A stretch of 17,064 nucleotides of DNA from an uncultured Chloroflexota bacterium. GTDB taxonomy: Bacteria; Chloroflexota; Dehalococcoidia; CAUJGQ01. Under the pieces are notes generated by a model. That model saw only the letters and a program-made list of their open reading frames with translations, was not told where the DNA came from and searched no databases. The position numbers and the translations under genes are program-made. The DNA is taken from positions 1-17,064 of the forward strand of contig CALFMN010000135.1 of the NCBI GenBank assembly GCA_937879875.1, read 5' to 3'. Shown in pieces: positions 1-6,863 of this stretch; position 1 is the first letter of the stretch, and each line of letters opens with the position of its first letter.

Positions 1-274
1 TCCGCCCACGCGTGCCCTGCGGCCGCACGCCGCCCCTTCCGGCAGAATCCGGGCTCGGGCACCGGCTGGCGCCGATCGCCGCCGTCGCCGCGGGCTTCTC
101 CATGGCGATCGGCGTCACGGCGGTCCACCTGCTGCCGCACTGGAGCGCGCTCAGCGATCCGCTGCCCGGCGGCAACGTCGACGTCTGGTCGTGGCTGGCG
201 GTGCTCGCCGAGATCGGCGGCGCCCTCGTCCTGGCCTGGCGGGCGCCTACGTGCTGCGCCGCGACCGCGGATAG
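1..274 (+). pseudogene. 3' end of a membrane protein, apparently frameshifted
   Basis: The frame running through position 12 encodes a hydrophobic stretch (AAVAAGFSMAIGVTAVHLL), then a loop with HWSALSDPLPGG and VDVWSWLAVLAEIGGALVL, which looks like two membrane helices of an integral membrane protein. After about position 233 this frame turns into a Cys/Arg-rich composition and would run far into the opposite-strand ligase gene. The frame starting one base earlier instead continues naturally as GLAGAYVLRRDRG and stops at 272-274. One missing G near 233 (CTGGCC instead of CTGGGCC) would join the two. The 5' end lies outside the window. I do not recognise a function. The break may be a real mutation or an assembly error. 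Confidence 0.5.
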
Positions 275-325
275 ATGGCTTCCATCCCCCTGCCGTCGCC
301 TGCGACGGCGAGCAGGCGCGGGATG

Positions 326-1897
326 TCAGGGAGACACCCCTTGCCCCGCCCGCGCGCGTTCCTGCTCGATCAGCACGCGGCGCAGGATCTTGCCCGACGG
401 GTTCTTGGGAATCGCCGCCACAAACTCGATTTCGCGCACCTTCTTGTACGGCGCCACGCGCTCGGCCACGAAGGCGAGCAGGTCGTCTGCGCTCGCCTGC
501 TGGTCCGGCTTCAGTACCACGAACGCTTTCGGCGCTTCGCCGTCCGCCCCGGCGGGCTTCGGCGTCACGGCCGCGTCGAGCACGGCGGGGTGCTCCATGA
601 TCAGCGCCTCCAGCTCGGCCGGGGCGATCTGGTAGCCCTTGTACTTGATCATCTCTTTGGCGCGGTCGAGGATGAACACTTCGCCGCTCTCGTCCATGCG
701 CGCGATGTCGCCGCTGCGCAGCCAGCCGCCGGGCAAGAGCGTCTCGGCAGTGGCCGCCGGGTTCTTCCAGTAGCCGCGCATGATCTGCGGGCCGCGAATC
801 AGCAGCTCGCCCACCTCGCCGCGCGGGATCGGCTGGAACGTCTCGCGATCGACCACCTGCTCCTCGGTGTTCTCGACCGCCGCGCCGACTGAGCCGGCAA
901 CGATGCTGTCCGGTCGCTGCGCGTTGGTTACGGGACTGGCCTCGGTCATGCCGTAGCCCTGGATCACCGGGCAGCCGAAGCGCTGCCCGGCCAGGTTCGA
1001 GACCTCGGCCGGCAGCGGCGCCGCGCCGGAGAGGATGAAGCGCAGCGTCTCGTGGCGGCGCGTGGCGGCGGCCGGGTGATGCACCAGCGCGAGCAGCGCC
1101 GGCGGCGCCACGAACAGATCGGTGACGCCGCGCTGCTCGATCAGCGCCAGCGTCTGCTCGGCGTCGAAGCGCGGCATGACGACGCAGGTGGCGCCCACGG
1201 CCAGCGGCGCGTTCAGCAGCAGCGTGGCGCCGTAGATGTGGAAGAAGGGCAGGAAGGCGAGCAGCACCGAATCCTCGCGCGCCAGACCCGTGGCGATCGA
1301 CTGGCGGATGTTCGAGGTGAGGTTGTAGTGCGTCAGCATCACACCCTTGGGCAGGCCGGTGGTGCCGCTGGAGTAGGGCAGGAAGGCGAGGTCTTCGAGC
1401 GGGTCGATCGCCACCGGCGCCGGCTCGCCCGGCTCGGCCTCCGCCAGATTCCACACCTCCTCGATAGCGTAGACCGCGCGCACGCCCGGCAGGTTGCCGC
1501 GCACGCTCTCCACCAGCGGCAGCAGCGAGCCGTGTGCGAACACGACCACCGCCTCTGCATCATCGAGCTGGTGCTCGACTTCGCGCTCGCGGTAGAGCGG
1601 GTTGAGCGGCGTGACTTTGGCGCCGACGACGAGTGCGCCGTGCAGCGCCACGGCGAACTCCGGGCAGTTGGGGGAGAAGATGGCGACGGTTTCGCCCTTC
1701 TGCACGCCGTGGCGTAGCTGGAGCAGACGGGCCAGTCCGCGTGCGGCGTTCCAGACACGGGCGTAGCTGAAGGCGTTGCCGGTGGTATCGATGAAGGCGG
1801 CCTTATCGGGCAGGCGGCGCGCCGTCTCGGCAAGCATGTCGGAGAGCGGCTGGCGCGGATAGAGCGCGGCGATCGCGGAGGGTTCGATCGTGGTCAC
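326..1897 (-). CDS. AMP-forming acyl-CoA synthetase (4-coumarate/long-chain fatty acid CoA ligase family)
   Basis: This 523-residue cytoplasmic enzyme of the ANL superfamily activates a carboxylic acid with ATP to an acyl-adenylate and transfers it to coenzyme A. The whole architecture is present: P-loop YSSGTTGLPKG at about 175-185, the A5 motif GYGMTEASP at 314-322, RSGD with the ribose-binding Asp at 397, the hinge region DRAKEMIKYKGYQIAPAELE at 411-430, and the C-terminal catalytic lysine in PKNPSGK (K503). Length matches 4-coumarate-CoA ligase-like enzymes. The start is a GTG at 1897 with AAGG about 10 nt upstream. The gene is divergent from the S41 peptidase gene. The acyl substrate cannot be told from sequence; medium-chain, aromatic or long-chain acids are all possible. 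Confidence 0.93.
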   Translation of the reverse strand: MTTIEPSAIAALYPRQPLSDMLAETARRLPDKAAFIDTTGNAFSYARVWNAARGLARLLQLRHGVQKGETVAIFSPNCPEFAVALHGALVVGAKVTPLNPLYREREVEHQLDDAEAVVVFAHGSLLPLVESVRGNLPGVRAVYAIEEVWNLAEAEPGEPAPVAIDPLEDLAFLPYSSGTTGLPKGVMLTHYNLTSNIRQSIATGLAREDSVLLAFLPFFHIYGATLLLNAPLAVGATCVVMPRFDAEQTLALIEQRGVTDLFVAPPALLALVHHPAAATRRHETLRFILSGAAPLPAEVSNLAGQRFGCPVIQGYGMTEASPVTNAQRPDSIVAGSVGAAVENTEEQVVDRETFQPIPRGEVGELLIRGPQIMRGYWKNPAATAETLLPGGWLRSGDIARMDESGEVFILDRAKEMIKYKGYQIAPAELEALIMEHPAVLDAAVTPKPAGADGEAPKAFVVLKPDQQASADDLLAFVAERVAPYKKVREIEFVAAIPKNPSGKILRRVLIEQERARAGQGVSP

Positions 1898-2077
1898 GGC
1901 AGGCTGCCTTTCTTCGAGCGTGCGGCGCCGGGGGTGATCTCATCGCGCAGTTCGGCAGAGAATGCGAACGGTCCTCTCTTGCGAGTATATGTCAAGGCGG
2001 CGGGCTTCGAACCAGTGATAGGCCGGCGGAACTGGACGCTCGCCGGCAGGCAGGCATACCGTGGGCAGACCGGCCGC
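1898..2077. other. Divergent intergenic region
   Basis: This 180-bp gap separates the GTG start of the acyl-CoA ligase (minus) from the ATG of the S41 protein (plus). On the minus strand there is a TTGACA at 1995-1990 and an adjoining TATACT at 1989-1984, but they abut, so they cannot form a single promoter. TATACT could be a -10 with a poor TTCGAA -35 sixteen bases upstream. I see no clear plus-strand promoter and no strong hairpin. Confidence 0.3.
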
Positions 2078-3823
2078 ATGACAGCGTTCAGGCTGGCCGG
2101 GCGCGCAGTGAGGTGTGGCGTGCGGCGGTTTGCCGGCGTGGTCTGCTTCTGCCTGGTGCTGCTCGGGGCGGCCTGCGGCGCCGGCAAACCGCCGCAGCCG
2201 CTCACGGTGCAGGAACTGGCGCTGCAGCCGGCCGGCGCTGAAACGGTGCGCGTGGCCTATGATTACCTGCTCAGCGACTATCTGCAGCCCCTGCACCCGC
2301 AAGACCTGCTCGCCGCCGCCTGGGCCGGGGTGCAGCAGCAGGCGCGCGCCGGCGGCGCCGATGCGGGCGATGCCCCAACCTTGCGCGGCTCGCCCACGGG
2401 CGATTTCGCTGCCTTTGCAGCCGCGTTCAACCGCGTCACCGCGGGCAAAGACGCCGCGCCCTACGCCTTCGCCGCCGTGAAGGCGATGGCGCAGAGCCTG
2501 CACGACGATCACACGACGCTCGTTCCCGCCGACCTCTACAAACAAGCGCTCGCCCTCTTGCAAGGCGGCGACACGCAGTTGCCGCTGCTGCAATCGCGCA
2601 TGCTTCCCGGCGGCATCGGCTATCTGCGTCTGCTGATCTTCCCCGCGCCCTACGTGAAGCTCGCCGGCGGTAAGACGCTGGCTGAGTCGCTCGACGCGGC
2701 GCTGGACGCGTTCGAGCAGCAGGGCGTCAAGGGCTGGGTGCTTGACCTGCGCGGCAACGCCGGCGGCGCGATCGACTCGGTCTCGACGCTCACGGGCCGC
2801 TTCATTCCGAACGGCGTCGTCTCCGCGCTGCGCAGCCGGCACGGTGTCCGCGCCGAAGAGCTGGCCGACGGGCACTACTATCCGCATCGCCATCCGCTCG
2901 CCGTGCTGATCGACGGCAACTCGGCTTCGGCGTCCGAACTGGCCGCATCGGCCCTGCGCGACTACGGCGCGGCGCGGCTGTTCGGGCAGAAGACGGCGGG
3001 GGCGGTGAACGGCGCCGGCCTGGTGCCGCTGCCGGGTCAGGCCGCGCTGGAGTACACCGTCTTCACCGCGCTGGATGGCTTCTCCAGCACGCCGCTGGAT
3101 AAAGTCGGCGTGCAGCCCGATCAGCCGACGGCCGGGCGCGTGGGCAGTACTGACCCCGCGCTCAGCGCCGCGAGCGCCTGGCTCGCCGGTCTCGGCGCTT
3201 CGGCACAGCCGCCGTCAGCCAGTGCGGCGCCGCGGGGGACGGCGCTGACCGCCGCGCAGGTCGGTCAAACGCTCGGCGGCTACTCCGCGCAGGTGGCCGA
3301 CGTCGCCGCCACGCCGGACCTGAAGCTGCTGGGCGAGCTGGCGATCGATACGCCGAGCATGGCGGCGCAGGACATGCCGAGGGCGCTCGACGCGGCGCGT
3401 GTCTACGCGCAGGGTGGCTGGCAGGGACGGCTCGACCGCTATTTCGGCAGCGGCGGGCAGGTGCAGATCCTTGTCTCGGTCGCCCTGTATCGCGATGACG
3501 TAGCGGCGCGCGAAACGACCGAGCGCATCCAGGGTCTCGCCACCGACGCCTGCCGCGCCGAACAGACAGACCGCGCGGCCGCACCCAGCGTGTGCAGCGG
3601 CGGCGGGCAGAACCCGGGCGCCCGCCTGGTAGCATTGCCTGTGCGCCTGGGCGAGCTGGAGCAGGCGGTGCGCGGTCCTGGCATCACGGCGCTGGTCTGG
3701 CAGGAGGGCCGGCTGGTGTACAGCGTGGCTGCCGTGTTCGCCCGCGGCCACGAGTCGTTCGAGCCGGTGCTGCGCCTCGCCCATACGCTGGACGCGCGCT
3801 ACCAGCGCCAGCCGCTGCCGTAG
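2078..3823 (+). CDS. S41-family peptidase-like exported protein, probable lipoprotein
   Basis: A protein of 581 residues. The N-terminus has arginines, a hydrophobic core (VVCFCLVLL) and GAAC, which resembles a lipobox with Cys33 as lipidation site, so the protein is probably membrane-anchored outside the cell. The S41 fold is seen in HDDHTT (142-147), LDLRGNAGG (222-230) and the nucleophile region NSASASE (Ser284 in the middle, 281-287). The Lys four residues after GK in Tsp/CtpA-type GEPTFGKG is not present; here the segment reads GQKTAGAVNG (Lys305), more like the tricorn/S41B type. After about residue 390, a second region of about 190 residues (YAQGGWQGRLDRYFGSGGQ, VQILVSVALYRDD) matches nothing I recognise. 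GTG 2120, with GAGG six bases before it, would give a cleaner short signal peptide and may be the true start. Confidence 0.8.
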   Translation: MTAFRLAGRAVRCGVRRFAGVVCFCLVLLGAACGAGKPPQPLTVQELALQPAGAETVRVAYDYLLSDYLQPLHPQDLLAAAWAGVQQQARAGGADAGDAPTLRGSPTGDFAAFAAAFNRVTAGKDAAPYAFAAVKAMAQSLHDDHTTLVPADLYKQALALLQGGDTQLPLLQSRMLPGGIGYLRLLIFPAPYVKLAGGKTLAESLDAALDAFEQQGVKGWVLDLRGNAGGAIDSVSTLTGRFIPNGVVSALRSRHGVRAEELADGHYYPHRHPLAVLIDGNSASASELAASALRDYGAARLFGQKTAGAVNGAGLVPLPGQAALEYTVFTALDGFSSTPLDKVGVQPDQPTAGRVGSTDPALSAASAWLAGLGASAQPPSASAAPRGTALTAAQVGQTLGGYSAQVADVAATPDLKLLGELAIDTPSMAAQDMPRALDAARVYAQGGWQGRLDRYFGSGGQVQILVSVALYRDDVAARETTERIQGLATDACRAEQTDRAAAPSVCSGGGQNPGARLVALPVRLGELEQAVRGPGITALVWQEGRLVYSVAAVFARGHESFEPVLRLAHTLDARYQRQPLP

Positions 3824-3857
3824 CCGCCGTGGGGACGAAGTGCCGGCAGCCTGCGCC

Positions 3858-4274
3858 TCAGCGGCCCTGAGCGGCGATCGGCTCAGCGAAACTCAACTCG
3901 TGGCCGTCCGGGTCGAGCATGTGGAAGAAGCGCTCGCCCCAGGGTGCGTCGGCGGGCGCGGTTTCCGGCAGCAGCCCGGCCGCGATGGCCCGCGCATGGA
4001 AGGCGTCCACGTCCGAAACGTAGAAGATGGCGCGGCCCCACCAGCCCAGCCGCGTCTCCGGCGCCACCGCGATCAGGTTGAGGTGCGAGGCGCCGACGTA
4101 GAAGCTGCTGAAGCCGGCCGTTTCGCCGCCGTAGTGCAGCACGAAGCCCAGTGCGCGGTAGAACGCGACCGAGCGCGCCATGCCGCGCGTCGCCAGCGTC
4201 AGCGCGCTGATCGAGAGGACGGCGGGCGCCGCGACCCGCGGGCGCCCGCCCGATCCGTCGTCAAGTTCATGCAT
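3858..4274 (-). CDS. VOC superfamily (glyoxalase/bleomycin-resistance-like) protein
   Basis: A 138-residue cytoplasmic protein with the two beta-alpha-beta-beta-beta modules of the vicinal oxygen chelate fold. The first module starts at ISALTLATRGMARSVAFYRALGF and the second at GRAIFYVSDVDAFHARAIAAGL, ending with the typical FHMLDPDGHELSFAEP, where the Glu is the usual last metal ligand. The substrate is unknown. It lies 9 bp after the stop of the upstream serine hydrolase on the same strand, so the two are probably co-transcribed and might act on related compounds, but that is inference. It converges with the S41 gene, leaving only 34 bp between the two stops. Confidence 0.85.
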   Translation of the reverse strand: MHELDDGSGGRPRVAAPAVLSISALTLATRGMARSVAFYRALGFVLHYGGETAGFSSFYVGASHLNLIAVAPETRLGWWGRAIFYVSDVDAFHARAIAAGLLPETAPADAPWGERFFHMLDPDGHELSFAEPIAAQGR

Positions 4275-4283
4275 GGCCTGGCC

Positions 4284-5429
4284 TCAGGCGACGCCCAACT
4301 CGGCGCGGATCAGGTTGCAGATCGCCAGCGTCGGCCCTTCCGCGGTCAACGTGAGCTGCATCAGGTTGGGCACGACGGCCACGGACAGCCCGGCTTCGGG
4401 ATCGGCGAAGGCCGATGAGCCGCCGGCGCCGTCGTGCCCGAAGGCGGTGAGACGCGGCCCGCGCGCCGAGGGCATCGGCCCGATCTGGCCACCCATCCAG
4501 AAGCCGATGCCCTTGCGCATGGGCAGCATCAAGACGCGGTCCACCTCGCTCGTGAGCACGCGCTGCATCTGCGCGATGCGCTCCGGCGAAACCAGCCGCA
4601 CGCCGTCGATCTGCCCGCCGTTGGCCAGCGCGCCATACATCCGCGCCAGGGCGCGGGCGCTGAAGTGGCCGTTAGCCGAAGGCAGGCAGGCGCGGCGCAC
4701 GCGCAGATCGTTGAACAGCGTGAGGCCGAGGTTCGGCGGCATCGCCTGGAGCATTGGGTGATCGGGCGGCATGGCCGGCGGCTGCTCCGGCCGCGCCCCC
4801 AGCTTCAGCACTGCCAGGCGGTCCTCCACGCCGTCGGGAATGCCGACGAACATTTCGTCCTGCACGCCGAGCGGCAGCGCGATCTCCTCGCGGATCACGT
4901 CCTTGATGTGCCGGCCCGTCGCGCCCTGCACGATGCCGCCCACGATCCAGGCGTAGGTGATGGCGTGATAGCCTGTGGCCGTGCCCGGCTCCCAGGCCGG
5001 CGTGCCGCCTGCGACCCAGTCGAGGCCCGCCTGCCAGTCGGTCAGGCTTTCGATCGTGGCCGGCGAGGGCATGGCGTGGAGCCCGGCCTGGTGACTCATC
5101 GCCTGTGCGACCGTGATCCGCTCCTTGCCGTTGGCGGCGAAGGCCGGCCAGTACTGCGCCACCGGCGCGTCGTAGTCGATCTGGCCGCGGTCGGCGAGGA
5201 TGTGCAGCGCCGCGGCCGCGATGCCTTTCGTCGTCGAGAAGCAGTTGAACAGTGTATCGGGCTGCACGAGCCGCAGATCGTCCGGCCCCATCTGGCCGGC
5301 GCAAATCTCGACGATCGGCTCGCCGCGCAGATAGGCGCTGACCTGCACGCCGAGCTGCTCGCCTGCTGCGATCTGCCGTTCGACCAGATCCTGCACCTTC
5401 GCGTTGACCGCGGTGTTCGTGGTCGTCAT
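4284..5429 (-). CDS. Serine hydrolase of the class C beta-lactamase/esterase (family VIII) fold
   Basis: A 381-residue protein with the penicillin-binding-protein/beta-lactamase fold. The nucleophile motif is S65-T-T-K68 in LFNCFSTTKG, the Tyr of the second motif is probably Y154 in ATGYHAITYAW, and the third element is the H-x-G-like FGHDGAGGS (His332). DWQAGLDWVAGGTPAWEPGT and YWPAF are typical of family VIII carboxylesterases and EstB-like enzymes. No signal peptide is visible, which favours a cytosolic esterase over a true beta-lactamase. AAGGGATGAG precedes the ATG. The natural ester or amide substrate cannot be inferred. First gene of a two-gene unit with the VOC protein. Confidence 0.88.
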   Translation of the reverse strand: MTTTNTAVNAKVQDLVERQIAAGEQLGVQVSAYLRGEPIVEICAGQMGPDDLRLVQPDTLFNCFSTTKGIAAAALHILADRGQIDYDAPVAQYWPAFAANGKERITVAQAMSHQAGLHAMPSPATIESLTDWQAGLDWVAGGTPAWEPGTATGYHAITYAWIVGGIVQGATGRHIKDVIREEIALPLGVQDEMFVGIPDGVEDRLAVLKLGARPEQPPAMPPDHPMLQAMPPNLGLTLFNDLRVRRACLPSANGHFSARALARMYGALANGGQIDGVRLVSPERIAQMQRVLTSEVDRVLMLPMRKGIGFWMGGQIGPMPSARGPRLTAFGHDGAGGSSAFADPEAGLSVAVVPNLMQLTLTAEGPTLAICNLIRAELGVA

Positions 5430-5561
5430 CGCTCATCCCTTCGCGCACGGCGGCGCGTGACATCGTGCTCCGCGCCAGTATCGGCCGCATGGCGACGCGC
5501 GGGCAAGCGCCATCGCGGCGACGCGTCTGCGGCGGGGCATGGCATCGACGCCGGGCAACAA

Positions 5562-5578
5562 TCTGGCAGATCGCCAGA
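5562..5578. promoter_or_regulatory. Interrupted palindrome, possible activator site
   Basis: TCTGGC-AGATC-GCCAGA is a 6-bp perfect inverted repeat with a 5-bp spacer. Its centre is about 60 bp upstream of the start expected from the TATAAT at 5617. That promoter has no recognisable -35 box (the 17-bp-spaced hexamer is GCGGAT), and this position is typical for an activator. The role is inference. Confidence 0.35.
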
Positions 5579-5616
5579 AAGCGCTCGGCGTACGCGGATC
5601 CGGGCTCAGCTAAGTG

Positions 5617-5635
5617 TATAATGCACCTAGGTGCA
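5617..5635 (+). promoter_or_regulatory. -10 box overlapped by a 14-bp palindromic operator
   Basis: TATAAT at 5617-5622 matches the sigma-70/sigma-A -10 consensus exactly. Sharing its last T is TGCACCTAGGTGCA (5622-5635), a perfect 14-bp palindrome that would cover the transcription start. A dimeric repressor bound there would block transcription. The ATG of the phasin-like gene follows about 40 bp downstream with AAGGA at 5661-5665. Confidence 0.55.
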
Positions 5636-5674
5636 CGTCGAGAGCGTGCAGTCCATTCAGAAGGACGGGAAGTG

Positions 5675-6532
5675 ATGACCACCGATACACAGCGCGGCGC
5701 CAGCGAGCAGGCGCTCCGGGCCTGGCAGGACGGCTGGGGGATGCTGTTCGGCGGCTACGGCCGCCAGTTCGCGGCGCTGAGCGCCGGCACGCGTGCCCTG
5801 AGCAACGACCAGCAACCGTTGCGCAGCGCGGCGGAGCGCATCGCCGCCAGCACGCGCGATCTCACCACGGCCCAGTTCGACGTCGCGGCCGAGTGGCTGC
5901 GGCTGCCGCTGGCGCTCACCCGCCCCGGCAATACCTCCGGTCTCGCCGCGAGCTACGGACGGTTGATCGAGGCGTACAACCAGCTCATGGCCGCCTATCT
6001 CTCGGCCGCGGCGCCGCTGCAGACGTTCGCCTTCCGTGCGGCCGAGCGCAGCGGCCAGACGGCCGAGGCGATCGTTGATGCGCAGGCGGAGACGGTACGT
6101 AAGACAGCCGCCGCCACCGAGCGGGTGAGCCGCGCCACGATCGAGGCGACCGCGACCGCCGTGGAGCAGGTCGAAGACGTGGTCCAGCGCACCGCCGAGC
6201 AGGCGAGCAACGGCGTGCAGGCGCCGGCCGACCGCCGCATTAAGGGCAACATCAACACGCGCGGCGAGAAGATCTATCACCTGCCCGGCCAGAGCAGCTA
6301 CGAGCGCACGCAGGCCGAGGAGTGGTTTGCTTCCGAGGATGCGGCGCAGGCTGCGGGCTACCGCCGCGCTGAGACACCGGGTGGCGGCGCCATCAAGGGC
6401 AAGATCACGCGCGAAGGCGAGCGCATCTACCACCTGCCCGGCCAGGCGAACTACGACCGCGTCGAGCCGGATATGCTCTTCGAGACAGAAGAGGCCGCCC
6501 GCGCGGCCGGCTTCCGCGCCTCTCAGCGCTAG
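5675..6532 (+). CDS. Phasin-like helical protein with two C-terminal sunset-type repeats
   Basis: A 285-residue soluble protein in two parts. Residues 10-180 are alanine-rich amphipathic helix (RAWQDGWGMLFGGYGRQF, later EAIVDAQAETVRKTAAATERV), resembling phasins that coat polyhydroxyalkanoate or lipid granules. Two tandem copies of a ~43-residue module follow at 189-231 and 240-282, each beginning IKG(N/K)I and containing GE(K/R)IYHLPGQ, Y(E/D)R and a closing E(D/E)AA-AAG(Y/F)R. This fits the small 'sunset' domain as I remember it, found at C-termini of nucleases and other proteins in Gram-positive-like bacteria. ATG 5675 is preferred (AAGGA nine bases upstream); GTG 5672 is in frame. Granule association is inference, since no PHA synthase lies in the window. 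Confidence 0.72.
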   Translation: MTTDTQRGASEQALRAWQDGWGMLFGGYGRQFAALSAGTRALSNDQQPLRSAAERIAASTRDLTTAQFDVAAEWLRLPLALTRPGNTSGLAASYGRLIEAYNQLMAAYLSAAAPLQTFAFRAAERSGQTAEAIVDAQAETVRKTAAATERVSRATIEATATAVEQVEDVVQRTAEQASNGVQAPADRRIKGNINTRGEKIYHLPGQSSYERTQAEEWFASEDAAQAAGYRRAETPGGGAIKGKITREGERIYHLPGQANYDRVEPDMLFETEEAARAAGFRASQR

Positions 6533-6583
6533 CCTGCGCACCGCAGGCGGCGTTCGCTGCTGCGCGGGGCGTCAGCGTCATCA

Positions 6584-6810
6584 CGGGGCACCTAACCCTG
6601 CTTTGCCTGGCGGCAAAGCTGTCCCTTCCCGAGACTGGAAGGGTTCGGGTTGAGGATAGCCGAAAGAGTGGGAGACGGACTCTCCGCGTGTCCCACAGGG
6701 ACACCGCGCTCCCGCCACCGTCGCACGGTGCTGGGAACGCTCCAGAAGTCCCTTTCCCGCCTCGGGAAGGGACAGACCTCGCTTCAGCGGAGTCAGGGTT
6801 AGGTGCCCCG
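6584..6810. repeat. 227-bp nested inverted-repeat (MITE-like) element
   Basis: The ends are perfect 17-bp inverted repeats, CGGGGCACCTAACCCTG (6584-6600) and its complement at 6794-6810. Inside lies a second perfect 15-bp pair, CTGTCCCTTCCCGAG (6619-6633) and its complement at 6761-6775. Smaller hairpins are nested within, such as CTTTGCC-TGGC-GGCAAAG at 6601-6618. The first 24 bases recur exactly at 17041-17064, so this is a dispersed family. It has no coding potential and no clear target-site duplication. It fills most of the 331-bp gap between two convergent genes. Confidence 0.8.
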
Positions 6811-6863
6811 CGCGGGCGCTGCCGCTCGTGCTCGGCAGAGCAGTCCGCTGACGGCCGCCTGCC

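Larger units (their letters stand above)
5430..5674. other. Divergent promoter region with two palindromes
   Basis: This 245-bp gap separates the serine hydrolase (minus) from the phasin-like gene (plus). It holds an interrupted palindrome at 5562-5578, a perfect TATAAT at 5617-5622 and a 14-bp perfect palindrome at 5622-5635, listed separately. Small open frames cross it but none has coding character or a Shine-Dalgarno sequence. Confidence 0.5.

Noticed and set aside
1990..1995. TTGACA on the minus strand as the ligase promoter -35
   Set aside because: At 17-19 bp spacing the candidate -10 hexamers (ACCGTT, CCGTTC) are poor, and the adjoining TATACT is too close to pair with it.
4434..5621. 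Long plus-strand open frame of 395 codons
   Set aside because: It is antisense to the serine hydrolase, is Arg/His/Gln-rich, and has no family motif. It is a high-GC shadow of the real gene.
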